Notes: a model not told the origin generated them from the sequence alone. A DNA stretch of 64,000 nt from Topomyia yanbarensis (GCF_030247195.1 NC_080672.1:375324166-375388165); one strand, 5' to 3'; positions 32,395 to 42,830 are shown, counted from the stretch's first letter. Translations and numbers: made by a program.

Positions 32395-35300
32395 ATGCTG
32401 GACAAGATTGGGCAAAACACCTCCGAGTGGAGCACCATTCTCGCATACATGTTGTGTTCTAAACTCGATTCCGCCACGCTGCGTCAGTGGGAAACTCATC
32501 ACAATTCAAAAGATGTACCCACGTATACTGCTATGCTCGGCTTCTTGCGCAATCATTGTGATGTACTCCAGTCAGTGGCTCCTGCTAAATCCAACTTCGT
32601 CGATCATCGTTCCTCGAAACCAGCTGTCTGTCACACAGTGGTGAAAACGTCAAACAGATGCGCATTCTGCAGTGACTCGTGGCATCCTGCTTTCCAGTGT
32701 TCTGCATTTCAACGGATGAACGTTCCAGATCGTGTCGAGGCTGTCGCTAAACACAGACTGTGTCGAAACTGTCTGCGTCCAGGACATTACGCAAATTCCT
32801 GCGAGAGAGGGGTCTGCCGTCATTGTCAACAGAAGCACCATTCCATGCTGCATGGACCAACCAGATCCTCCGTTCCACACTCGCAGCCGAAACCTCCGAC
32901 ACAAGACGAGCAATCGCGACCGCCGAAGGCTAAGCAACACAATTCGAACCAACACACACACACCACCACTGCCAGCTCGCAGCGCACAAACAACACACCT
33001 CCAGCCACCAACACGCCCACCACAAGTCAAAATTATGTCGCACTCCCCATCACACCTACACACAACATACTTCTGTCTACCGCTCTCGTTACAATCAAAG
33101 ATCGTTTTGGTAGAGCGACGCTGGCACGAGCCCTGCTAGACTCGTGTTCCCAGCACTGTCTAATGACTGTCAGTTTTGCGAGCAAGCTACAGTTCCGTGA
33201 GACTCCTACGTATTTGTCGGTTCAAGGGATTGGATCAGCTCGATCGGTTTCCACCAAATTAGTTAGTGCAGAGGTCGGTCCTAGGTCTAGGATCATTTCG
33301 CCATTCACTGAAGAGATGCAGTTCCATGTGCTGCCAAAGCTGACTGTGTTACTTCCGACGACGAGTTGCAATCCGGCCGAGTGGGATCTTCCGGATTCGA
33401 CGTTGATAGCCGATCCCAGTTTTCACGAGCCTGGTCCGGTCGATTTGATTATCGGAGCTGAATATTACATGGACTTACTGAAAGATGAACGACAAAAGGC
33501 TACGCCATCAGGACCGACTCTGCAGAATACGGTGTTTGGGTGGATAGTCTCGGGAAGAGTTCCCAACAGTACAAATAGCGAGCGATGTTCACTGGTGCAC
33601 GTGTGCTCGACGGCGGAAATCGAAGAGCAGCTCACAAGATTTTGGGAATTGGAGACCTGTCGAACCGCCAGCACCAATTCCGTCGAAGAAACCACCTGCG
33701 AACAGTTTTTCAAGGAGACTACAGTAAGAGACGAGAATGGCAGATTTGCTGTGGCACTGCCAAAGAAGGAATACGTTATCAGCAAATTGGGAGATTCAAG
33801 GGCAACTGCTCTCAAACGGTTCATGGGACTCGAACGACGATTTGCAGCTAACCCAGACCTGAAGACGCTGTATTCCCAGTTTATACACGAATACCAAACT
33901 CTCGGCCACATGAAAGAGGTCATCGATGATACCGCCGCAGGGAAGACATTTTATTTACCGCACCACGCTGTTCTAAAGCCGGACAGTACCACCACGAAAC
34001 TCCGAGTAGTTTTCGATGGCTCTTGTCGAACATCTACGGGCATTTCTTTGAACGACGGCTTGATGGTCGGTCCCGTTGTTCAGGAAGACCTCCTCAGTAT
34101 CACGTTACGCTTCCGTATCCACCGATTTGCAATAGTAGCCGACATCGCCAAGATGTACCGAATGGTTCGAGTTCAGGCAACGGATCAACCGCTACAACGG
34201 ATCTTGTGGAGAGATTCTATCGAAGAGCCAATCCGTACTTTCGAATTGACGACCGTTACGTACGGTACCGCGTCTGCGCCTTATTTGGCCACAAAATGCC
34301 TGCAAGGTTTAGCCGAGGAAGGAGAAGAAACGCATCCAGATGCTGCTAAGGTGCTCAAGCAGGACTTCTACGTGGACGATATGCTCTCAGGTGTAGACGA
34401 CGTGAAGGATGGAAGGAAGTTGATCCAACAGCTGGTCGAGCTTTTACAGTCAGCAGGATTTTCACTTCGCAAGTGGAATTCCAACAGTAAGGAGCTCCTA
34501 CAGAACGTGCCTGAGCAGTTGAGGGACGATCGGTCGATCCTAGAGTTAGATTCGTCTAGTTCAACCATCAAAACGCTAGGACTTGTGTGGGAACCCAGTA
34601 CCGACAGCTTTCGATTCACTATTCCAACCTGGAACTCCGCGGCTGTAATCACCAAACGAACAGTGCTCTCAGACGTCTCCCGACTGTTTGACCCATTGGG
34701 TCTCGTGGGGCCTGTTATTATTCAAGCAAAAATATTCATACAAGAGTTATGGAAACAAGAGTGTTCTTGGGACGAACCTCTCCTGCCAGAGCTGCAGGAA
34801 TACTGGCAAGAGTATCGGAGAAACCTTGCTGGTTTGGATAGCCTCTCTGTTCCTCGGTGGGTTGGGCTATCTAGCAACATTGTAGCAGAGGAGGTACATG
34901 GGTTTTGTGACTCCTCTGAAGCAGCTTACGGAGCCTGTATTTATATTAGGACAGTTACAGAGACTGGATCTGTAACCGTGCGGCTGCTGACATCCAAATC
35001 GCGGGTTGCTCCACTTGAAAACCTGAAGAAGAAAAAGAAAAGGCAGTCCATACCTCGCTTGGAGTTGTCGTCAGCACTGTTGCTCGCTCACTTGTACGAA
35101 AAGGTCGTACAAAGTCTCCGCATCTCCGTTAGATCATTTTTTTTGACGGATTCGATGATCGTTAAGTGCTGGCTTTCGTCATCGCCATCAAGATGGAAGC
35201 AATTCGTCGCTAATCGAGTTTCCGAGATCCAGCATATCACGAAGGCAGGTACCTGGAATCACGTCGCAGGTGTAGAAAATCCAGCAGACTTAGTTTCGCG

Positions 35301-36987
35301 TGGGATGATCCCAGCACAGCTTCAGTACCAATATGTTTGGTTTGACGGACCTCGCTGGTTGCTATTGGAAGAAGCCTATCGCCCTCAGTCCCGCCAGATT
35401 AGAGAAGAAGACATTGTATCAGCTGACTTGGAGGAGAAAACCACCACGTTAGTCCTTCAGGCAAGCACTCCCAGTGAGATCTTCAACCTACGATCGTCAC
35501 TGTCGGAGTTAGTTCGCATTACGGCTTATATTCGCCGTTTCCGGTTCAACGCACAAGCTGTCAACCGCAACTGTAGAAGGTATGGGCCGATCACATCGTC
35601 TGAGCTTGACGATGCACTGCGAGCATTGGTTCGGCTTGCGCAAGAAGAAAGCTTTCCACAAGAACTTGCTGATTTGTCCAAGCGAACCCACGTGCGGGAC
35701 TCGTCGCACATTGTGTCACTAAAGCCGATTCTCAATAAAGGCATGATGTGTGTTGGCGGCCGGTTACGACATGCATCAGTTTCACCGAATCGCAAGCATC
35801 CGTACATTCTCGACCCACATCACCCGCTGACGAAAATCGTAGTTACTCACTACCATCGGAAACTATTTCATGCGGGACAGCAGCTGTTAATTTCGGCAAT
35901 GCGAGAGCGATTCTGGCCAGTGTACACCAGGAACTTGGTGCGACAGGTAATCCACGAGTGCGTCGCTTGTTTTCGAGTTCGACCAAAGGTTCAGGACCAG
36001 ATTATGGCCGATCTCCCGGCTGAAAGAGTAACTCCCTGTTCGCCGTTTCAAAGAGTCGGAGTTGATTACTGCGGACCATTTTCAGTGGTCTATCCACATC
36101 GTCGTTGCCGGCCTGTAAAATGTTTCGTCGCAGTCTACATTTGCCTTACTACCAAGGCGATACACTTAGAGATAGCCGCGGATCTTACGACGCAGGCCTT
36201 CCTAGCATCGTTGAAGCGCTTCTCGGCTCGACGTGGAAAACCCGAGCTGATAATGTGTGACAACGCAAAGAATTTTGTTGGTGCAAAACGAGAGCTGGAT
36301 GAACTTCGCAAGCTGTTTCACAACCAACAGTTCCAGAACACTGTCGCAAAGGAGGCGGCAGACGACAGAATTGAGTTTCGGTTCATTCCAGCACGTTCTG
36401 CTAACTTCGGCGGGCTATGGGAATCCGCTGTCAAATCGTTTAAGACACTCTTCAAACGTACGATTGGCTTGCATACCTTGGTGTACGACGAAATGCAGAC
36501 AGTCTTGATTCAGATTGAGGCGATTCTGAACTCACGACCGCTCACCCCCGTTAGCAACGATCCAGACGATTTTGAAGCTCTGACACCAGCACATTTTCTA
36601 ATACAGCGACCCTTAATGGCAATTCCGGAACCAGATCTTGGAGAGATCCCGGAAAATCGGCTGTCCGTCTGGCAAAAGGCACAGCGATTCACACAGGTTC
36701 TGTGGAAAAAATGGTCGACGCAGTATTTGTCGAATCTGCACAATAGGACGAAGTGGACACGCCAAAGAGACAACATACGTGTGGGCACTATGGTTGTTCT
36801 CAAAGAAGAAAATTTACCTCCGTTGAAATGGCACCTAGTGCGTGTGACGGAGATTCAAACAGGTCCAAATGGGAATGTACGAGTGGTTAAAGTACGAACA
36901 AAGGATGGTAGCTACCAACGAGCAATCTCGAAGATATGCGTGCTACCCATCCGCGATAATATTTCTTTACCAACCGAGGAGGACTAG
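32395..36987 (+). CDS. pol: BEL pol polyprotein (protease, RT, RNase H, integrase), open
   Basis: 1,530 open codons (first Met of the frame is internal; true translation starts at gag). Zinc knuckles at residues 89-102 and about 123-144 (CRNCLRPGHYANSC, VCRHCQQKHH) end gag. Protease has the BEL-style LLDSCSQH at 248-254. RT runs from FDGSCRT (540) through ADIAKMYRM to the catalytic YVDD (659-662). RNase H begins with CDSSEAAYGA. Integrase has HYHRKLFHAG...CVACF zinc binding (about 1150-1190), then D in GVDYCGPF, D in MCDNAKNF and E in GGLWESAVK (about 1223, 1288, 1343), and a C-terminal DUF5641-type domain to the stop. All catalytic residues are present. No frameshift or stop. It makes cDNA and integrates it. 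Confidence 0.97.
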   Translation: MLDKIGQNTSEWSTILAYMLCSKLDSATLRQWETHHNSKDVPTYTAMLGFLRNHCDVLQSVAPAKSNFVDHRSSKPAVCHTVVKTSNRCAFCSDSWHPAFQCSAFQRMNVPDRVEAVAKHRLCRNCLRPGHYANSCERGVCRHCQQKHHSMLHGPTRSSVPHSQPKPPTQDEQSRPPKAKQHNSNQHTHTTTASSQRTNNTPPATNTPTTSQNYVALPITPTHNILLSTALVTIKDRFGRATLARALLDSCSQHCLMTVSFASKLQFRETPTYLSVQGIGSARSVSTKLVSAEVGPRSRIISPFTEEMQFHVLPKLTVLLPTTSCNPAEWDLPDSTLIADPSFHEPGPVDLIIGAEYYMDLLKDERQKATPSGPTLQNTVFGWIVSGRVPNSTNSERCSLVHVCSTAEIEEQLTRFWELETCRTASTNSVEETTCEQFFKETTVRDENGRFAVALPKKEYVISKLGDSRATALKRFMGLERRFAANPDLKTLYSQFIHEYQTLGHMKEVIDDTAAGKTFYLPHHAVLKPDSTTTKLRVVFDGSCRTSTGISLNDGLMVGPVVQEDLLSITLRFRIHRFAIVADIAKMYRMVRVQATDQPLQRILWRDSIEEPIRTFELTTVTYGTASAPYLATKCLQGLAEEGEETHPDAAKVLKQDFYVDDMLSGVDDVKDGRKLIQQLVELLQSAGFSLRKWNSNSKELLQNVPEQLRDDRSILELDSSSSTIKTLGLVWEPSTDSFRFTIPTWNSAAVITKRTVLSDVSRLFDPLGLVGPVIIQAKIFIQELWKQECSWDEPLLPELQEYWQEYRRNLAGLDSLSVPRWVGLSSNIVAEEVHGFCDSSEAAYGACIYIRTVTETGSVTVRLLTSKSRVAPLENLKKKKKRQSIPRLELSSALLLAHLYEKVVQSLRISVRSFFLTDSMIVKCWLSSSPSRWKQFVANRVSEIQHITKAGTWNHVAGVENPADLVSRGMIPAQLQYQYVWFDGPRWLLLEEAYRPQSRQIREEDIVSADLEEKTTTLVLQASTPSEIFNLRSSLSELVRITAYIRRFRFNAQAVNRNCRRYGPITSSELDDALRALVRLAQEESFPQELADLSKRTHVRDSSHIVSLKPILNKGMMCVGGRLRHASVSPNRKHPYILDPHHPLTKIVVTHYHRKLFHAGQQLLISAMRERFWPVYTRNLVRQVIHECVACFRVRPKVQDQIMADLPAERVTPCSPFQRVGVDYCGPFSVVYPHRRCRPVKCFVAVYICLTTKAIHLEIAADLTTQAFLASLKRFSARRGKPELIMCDNAKNFVGAKRELDELRKLFHNQQFQNTVAKEAADDRIEFRFIPARSANFGGLWESAVKSFKTLFKRTIGLHTLVYDEMQTVLIQIEAILNSRPLTPVSNDPDDFEALTPAHFLIQRPLMAIPEPDLGEIPENRLSVWQKAQRFTQVLWKKWSTQYLSNLHNRTKWTRQRDNIRVGTMVVLKEENLPPLKWHLVRVTEIQTGPNGNVRVVKVRTKDGSYQRAISKICVLPIRDNISLPTEED

Positions 36988-38298
36988 GACTCCTTCATCG
37001 GCGGAGGCCAGGAGGCCTCCGCACACCAGTTAAGTTTTGTATTTCTTTGAATTTCAAAAAGCTAATGAAATGTCTTTTTCCCAGTCACACTCCGTCTTGA
37101 TCCTTGAGCTTCCGGTATTCCCGTTGCTCCGAACGCTTATTCAAGCTGTTCATCATCAGTTAAGGTAACTGTGTTGTTTCGGTGGTGGTTTATATTGTAT
37201 GCATGCTGCATCTGTTTGTACGAGAAAGTTCCAGTACGGTTGATCTGTCAACCACATTGGCGCTCAGCGCCTGCGCGTGCTCACGGCCGCGCTTCGTTCG
37301 AACAAACTTCTAATTCAAGAAACACGCTTGGCTATTTCGAGGTACATCATCAAATTCGTTTTCGAAGGAGGAAGTGCGCACTTCAACCTTCCCGCCCTAC
37401 GCCGCGATCGTCAGCGGGCATGGCCAGCTCGCCAGTCGGTCTCACCAACGTAGCGGCTTCGTCGCAGTCGTCGTAGATGGATCTGCACCCTAGTATATCT
37501 CAGAGATGCCAAGGAATGTCACCTGAAGAAATCACAAAAACAGATGCTGGTCGTCGTCGCCAAAGGGCGATTGCGGAGGCCAAGGGGCCTCCGTTCCAGG
37601 GAAGTCTTTTTATTGTAATCATTTTCCTCTTAAAAAGTTTCCTATGTATGTTCCAGCATATCACCACCATCGAAGACAACCAGTCAGCCAGTCGGCGGCA
37701 CAGGCCCGCTGAATCAGACGCCCACCAACATCATTCCACCAGCCAGTCGGCGGCTCAGACCCGCTGTTCAACCCGATGTCCATCCTGCAAGTCCACCGGT
37801 CCATCAATCATACCTGAAAGCAGATCAACGAGATAATCCAGCAAGTTAATCACCACCGATGATGCACCAAGATGTTTGTTACCCGCGAGCAAGCGGCGAT
37901 CAAATACACGCAGCATTTCCAATGCAGTCGACATGCAGATTGTCAACGTAGCAGCAGCCGATCCAGTACTAGCGACCAGCAGTCAAATACACAATCGACA
38001 GCCAGACACAACATCAGCTGTTTATCTGTGTCAAGGTCATCCAGGAAGCAGAATAGCAAAATCACTATAGATAGGTCAGATGCAGACCTCAGCAGCAGCA
38101 ACAGCAGTATATAAGCAACTTCGAAACTCGGTCAAGGTTGACGATTCCAGAAATATCAACAGAACCAAATACATTATGTATCATTTTTGAACTAGTTGTA
38201 AGCGAAGTTAATCAAAACAAAATTGAACTCATATAGATGTAGGCAGAATAGGATAGCTATAGTATTGCAATCTAGTAGATTCCAAGGCGGCCGGCATA
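36988..38298 (+). other. BEL 3' non-coding region
   Basis: 1.3 kb between pol and the 3' LTR. GGAGGCCAGGAGGCCTCCG-like palindromic motif occurs at about 37004-37023 and again as GGAGGCCAAGGGGCCTCCG at 37575-37594. CAGCCAGTCGGCGGC(A/T)CAG recurs near 37685 and 37742. Open frames (37171-37476, 37477-37836) are not recognisable and there is no envelope. The sequence before the LTR (CCAAGGCGGCCGGCA) is a weak polypurine tract. Confidence 0.6.
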
Positions 38299-38666
38299 TG
38301 ATCGAGCGAGAAACGAAGGTCAGAATCAGGGAATCTTGTGCATCCCCAATATGATCCACAATCTGCGATCAGTGCGATCTCACTCCTTCCCATACCATTT
38401 CTTGGTTTGTTTCACTACACGAGTGCAGGTAGTAACCGATCCAGGGCGAACAGGCCTTTTGCCGTTGTGCTTTACCCGTCAGCCGGCCAGCTGATCTTTA
38501 TATGTAGAAGGGATAAATCAGATCAAATAAACCGTCGCGTGATACACACGTCTTTCGTTCGCTAAAAAATACGTTTTTTAGTTCGCGCAATAAAGTGTAT
38601 TTTTTCGTTTATAAAATTGAAAGTGTTTAGAAGTGTCCGAAGAATCCAGACTTGCGCGCGCGAACA
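38299..38666 (+). repeat. BEL 3' LTR
   Basis: Intact 368-bp LTR, TG...CA, with AATAAA-like motifs (CAATAAAG near 38588 and AAATAAACC near 38525) that may serve polyadenylation. It is identical to the split 5' LTR and is followed by the AAATT duplication. Confidence 0.96.
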
Positions 38667-38671
38667 AAATT

Positions 38672-39504
38672 ATTGAGCTGTTTGAGGGTAGTGTGCAGTT
38701 ATTCCCTTTCAAATGAGAAAACGTGATATATGGAATCCATTTCTACCAGAGTAGGATCAGCATCATTTCGAATTAAGTATGAATCAAAATCAAGCAGATA
38801 ATGGACGAACTGTGCTGAGATGGGTAAAGTCTATCATCGATTTCCTGTTACGGGCGAGTATCTGAATTGCTTGATCTTAGGGATCTTCAAAAATCCTGCC
38901 TGCATCCTTGTTTGCGTTAAGCACGATTTCTCTACTAACCATCCGAATTTATGATACAAAAACCAATAGATTTTTTTAAGAAAATAAGGCCATTTTCATA
39001 ACTAATTTGTGTTTGCAAGCCCTTTCATTCAAGATCTAATTATTAAAACAAACTGTTAAAACATCTGATCTATCGGCTCATCGGTTGGAAAGATATCGTA
39101 CGCACCATTAATGATACTGTAAGGAAAAGCTCGGTACAACAAATTTATTCATTTTTGCAAGACAACATGAATATTCTATAGCAGTGGCTTAAGTAAGGCT
39201 TGGACTTTATTCCTGAATAAATCACGAAAAAATATCTGCGAGCTCAAAGTCATTGATCTACAAATCAGTTGAAATAGCATAATTTGCATTTACTACTCAC
39301 TCCAAATGTTTGCTGGTCAAGATTTTTCTTACAGAATTTCTTTTGCAGAACCTAAGCCTTTTGGAATAAATTAAAAATCTTTTTCCCGTGATTCCCGAAT
39401 CCCGGAAATGAGAAAAAAAAAACAATTTCCCGGGAATCGGGAGTCCCGGGAAATCCAAAAATCCCGGGATTCCTGGGAAATAAATTCCCGGGATGGAAGT
39501 TCTA
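38672..39504. other. Interior and right end of hAT-1
   Basis: Remainder of the 14.8-kb hAT unit beyond the BEL. CCCGGGA-type subterminal repeats lie at 39384-39495. No transposase recognised. Confidence 0.6.
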
Positions 39505-39512
39505 GTCTGGAC

Positions 39513-39783
39513 TGCTGTTCGGCCGCAGATATATACAACAAATATATAGAGAGCTATTTGGTAGTGAAATGCGCTTAATAACTTGTTCCACGCATTCAAA
39601 ACCATTTATTGCAGTGCCAGTGAGATTATTTTTTAGCGCAATAATAACGCCACCTCCGCGACGTAGTTGACTAGAGGAAGAGTGGCGATCGCAACGATAG
39701 ATTGTGTAGTTCATTGAAAGTTCCGAGTTATGTATGTCAGCACGCAGTCAGGTTTTGCTTAAACAACAATAATTAATTCGTGT
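39513..39783 (-). pseudogene. LINE-1 N-terminal endonuclease fragment
   Basis: The minus-strand frame encodes the middle of an apurinic-type endonuclease: LRADIHNSELS, YTIYRCDRH, RRGGGVIIALKNN and CIYLRPNSSPD. The first phrase follows a TGA (39748-39750) where relatives have the tryptophan of an ETWL motif, so the copy has a nonsense mutation. The frame continues on the far side of the 14.8-kb hAT unit (24720 and below) when the 8-bp duplication is counted once. The LINE appears truncated at about 39785. Confidence 0.88.
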
Positions 39784-39789
39784 AATTAT

Positions 39790-40279
39790 GCCCTTTTTAA
39801 AAGTTATTCGCGTTACCCCATCATAAAATGTCAACAATCTAATGTTTATCGTTTTAAAGACGTAAAAGAAACATTTCCAGTGTGTTTGGATCATGGCGAA
39901 GCTTTTAATGAAAAAGTTTTCCTAACAACAACTTTCAACATATTTTCATAATTCATACTATCTGCATAAATACAATTAGCTTTTTGAATATGATTCTAAT
40001 CGCTATTCTAAATCAAAATGCCCAACTTTACATATTTCCAATGAGCTACTTTTATCGCACAGATGTGTAATTTTTACAAATATTCATGTTAGACATTTCT
40101 GAATCGGCTGATGTATAAATGATTAAAATCCTTCAAGTAAACGCGGATTTATAAGCGTGTAAACCTTACATAATTTCGTTACATAGGAGATATTTTAGAA
40201 GGATTTTTCACTGTAAATTTGGAGGGACTTGTGAAATAATCGAGATAGAGAGGAATATCGAGATAGATAATGTCGAAAT
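39790..40279. other. Unassigned AT-rich DNA
   Basis: Nothing recognised between the LINE-1 5' end and the second SINE. Confidence 0.5.
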
Positions 40280-40293
40280 AGGGAAAGATTATT

Positions 40294-40455
40294 ATTTTTA
40301 TTTCGATTATAGAGATTTTAACCTTGGCCTCTTTTCGGGTTAGAGAAATCTCTAATTGGAAAAATCTCTAACCCAATGTGCGTGGTTGAGAATCAAACCC
40401 AGGTGAGCTGCGTACAACTCACTCGATTTACCAACTATGCTATGCCCGTCCCCAT
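40294..40455 (-). mobile_element. tRNA-related SINE (Feilai-type), reverse copy
   Basis: Reverse-oriented relative of 4494-4656, with GGGGACGGGCATAGCATAGTTG head (A box at about 40433-40447), B box about 40391-40402 reading GGTTTGATTC on the minus strand, and CGAAATAAAAA tail at the left. Flanked by a 14-bp target duplication AGGGAAAGAT(T/A)ATT (40280-40293 and 40456-40469, one mismatch), the mark of LINE-mediated retroposition. Confidence 0.9.
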
Positions 40456-40469
40456 AGGGAAAGATAATT

Positions 40470-42339
40470 TTACCAGATGTTTCAAGTAGGTAATTTTATT
40501 TTGGCTAAAAGTTAGTGTTTATAGTAGTTTTAAACAAATTATTGTAGAAAGTAACCTAGTCCAATGACAGTATATCTTTTTTTACCAAATTTATATTACC
40601 ATTATCACATATTTTTAATCCAAACCAAGATTGACGATATATGATGAGAATTGACTATACTGTTATATGTAAAACACCCTAATATCGGTTTAATTGGAAA
40701 ATGCATTGAAAGCATCCAGTCAAATATCATAGATACTACAAATATATACCTCAACGCTTTTCTCGTGGTTAAGCAGTTGAGAGTACTTGTACGTTCATCT
40801 CACAACTAATTATGATACTTGAGTGGAACAGAATCGATTATCCAATAACCCACCCACGTGCGGCGTCCTTAATATAATTCACTTACGCATGAATTATTAC
40901 CCCCAGGGCAGAGTGTTCTTTACACCATGCATAAATGATGAGTGGATGAGAAAGTTTCACCGGAAGTTGTGCTGTGGTATGGATGGATTAATTAAAAACA
41001 GTGATGGAATCTCCCTCCCTCCGGGTGAAGGGAGGCGGCCGGAGGATTACCGACTGTAGGTATAGATAGCATTTGTAGCTATCGCGAAAGTGTTGTTTTA
41101 CTTGCAAAATTCGTGCACAAACAAAACCGTTGAATCTCCCGGGGATTAGACGAGGTGTTAACCGGGTTGTTGTTCCGAATGACTGAATTTTTCATGCATC
41201 AAGAATTTGTAGGTATGATTAGCTGGAAAACGTATGAATTAATAATTTTAAAATCTGCGAAGTTTTCCGGCAGCAGGTTTTATGGAAGGAGTAATTATTT
41301 CTGCGTCTGTCAGTATCTAGTGGCAAATTAGCATAGTTGATGTAAAGTTACAGGATTTGCATTTGAAATGTCGTCTTACCGTGAACAGTGATTGTACAAA
41401 GTTAATAATTTATTAAAGGAGAGACAGCGAAGATAGACAGGAGAATCAGAATTACGAAATTTAATTTACTTAGTTTTTCAAATAACGTTTCTGATCAGTT
41501 CTTATGCAAACTCTATGATTCTCCAGTCCTGCCTAAATTTATGATAGTGCCTTAGGCGGCATTCACGTTCTGTTACGGGTCATGAGAATTTTCTCAGACT
41601 ATCGAGTTCCGTTAGTACTGCCTTTGGTCTATAAAGCAGCAAATTGTTTCTGAAGTAGTTACCTTTATATAAACACGAAAGCACAGAAAAACGAACTCCT
41701 TCATTAAATACTCCAGTTTCTATCGTTCATCCATAAATACGAATGGGAGCACCACATATTGGCTTTTCTGCTCAACTTGATGGCTTCAGCTGATTATACA
41801 CAATAATGGCTCTTTCGTTTTTTATGCTAATCGACTGTAGTATGAAAAAAATGTCCACCTAAATCAAATTCGATTGACTGTACCAGCTTGTAATTTTTTG
41901 GAAAAAATGTTAGCTTAGCTTAGCTCAGGTAGACCTGAGTGGAATATGAAAAAAATTTGAGCGGCCTAAAATGAACATTAATTGCTTTACTTTGTATGAC
42001 AGATACACGTTCTACACTTGCCTCGTTTGTTCCCCTTCCTTGTCAGTATACGACCCACAGATCAACACTAATGCAGCTCCTACCCGAAGCGAAACTGAGT
42101 CAATGTCAATCACTGTCCAAATGTATGAACAGACAGCGATTGGGGCCCCATGCTGCAGATTAATTCAGCTTTGTCAACCATTATATTTTTTTCGGAAAAA
42201 TGTTTCAGTTGAAATCAAACATTCTGACAATATATTCAAAAACTGGAATCAAACAGCAGCAGCATTATTATAGGAAGATAAATTTCATAAAACCGAACTG
42301 AAACAAAACAATATGAACAAATGACGAATTTAAATCACC
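40470..42339. other. Unassigned AT-rich DNA
   Basis: No recognised gene or bounded element. A TTAGCTTAGCTTAGCTCAGGTAGACC phrase near 41907-41933 is of a kind I associate with dispersed Aedes repeats. A GGAGGCGGCCGGAGG patch lies at 41029-41045. Confidence 0.4.
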
Positions 42340-42830
42340 TTAAAAAACAGCACAATTTCGCCGCTATTTTATGTGCACGACTATCTGCAACGAATTCGGC
42401 CAATAAAAATTGGAAAAACCAAATTGTTCGGCTTCCGCACCTCACACACACACATTTCAGTTCAGTTCAATGACTTATTGACAAAAAACTCAACCAGCTT
42501 CCGTTCAACTTTTCATTGTTTTTATTTTGCCACCAAAGTCCACCGTAGCAGGAAAAACGGTACTAAAATTCACTCCGAATCACGTCATCGCATTCGCACA
42601 GAATTATTGCGGCACAGTAGTTTATGTTCGCGCTTTGTTTTCAGTCACCTCGTTTTTTTTCGACTCAATTATTGCGAGAGGCAACAAAACCAGTCAGTCG
42701 TTTTCGCAGAAACGGAAAACTCAGCAAAAAAAAACAAACCACCGCGCAGCTGGAAGGAAACCGTTCCAATAAATTATTTAAAACGACATCTGCCAAAGTG
42801 TGACTGCGGGGGTGGTAGGTGAATTTACTT
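42340..42830 (+). promoter_or_regulatory. Possible alternative promoter / leader exon
   Basis: A 490-bp island of higher complexity and CpG content without TE similarity. It holds an initiator-like TCAGTC at 42694-42699 (CCAGTCAGTCGTTTTCGC) and a weak donor-like TAGGTGAAT at 42816-42824. Two overlapping open frames (42373-42822, 42527-42772) have no recognised domain. If the host gene at 14592 extends through here it could be an internal promoter. This is weak inference. Confidence 0.2.

Larger units (their letters stand above)
25176..38666 (+). mobile_element. BEL/Pao LTR retrotransposon, full length
   Basis: Complete element with TG...CA LTRs of 368 bp. The 5' LTR is 25176-25359 plus 30710-30893, interrupted by hAT-2. 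The 3' LTR is 38299-38666. A 5-bp duplication AAATT flanks it (25171-25175 and 38667-38671). The two LTRs show no difference on base-by-base reading. The primer site follows the 5' LTR (30895). Gag starts at 31603 and a 1,530-codon pol frame ends at 36987. Order protease, RT, RNase H, integrase is the BEL/Pao order. No envelope frame. Without the hAT the element is about 8.1 kb. Confidence 0.96.
24721..39504. mobile_element. hAT-1 unit, 14.8 kb, host of nested elements
   Basis: Bounded by the perfect 8-bp duplication GTCTGGAC (24713-24720 and 39505-39512). The ends TAGAGCTTCCAT and ATGGAAGTTCTA are inverted with one mismatch. Just inside, both ends carry CCCGGGA-type repeats (24751-24812 and 39384-39495). 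The unit splits the endonuclease domain of LINE-1. Removing it rejoins the LINE reading frame. Most of its length is later insertion: the BEL retrotransposon occupies 25176-38666, so the original element was only about 1.3 kb (24721-25175 plus 38667-39504). No hAT transposase was recognised in that remainder. Confidence 0.92.

Noticed and set aside
31603..36987. Programmed frameshifting between gag and pol
   Set aside because: The two shifts lie inside gag in simple runs and cancel out; gag and pol share one frame, as is usual in BEL elements.
37171..38114. Envelope gene downstream of BEL pol
   Set aside because: No signal peptide, membrane span or cysteine pattern; frames are short and low in complexity.
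42373..42822. 149-codon gene
   Set aside because: No recognised domain, weak start context and an overlapping frame of similar length. Kept only as a possible leader exon.
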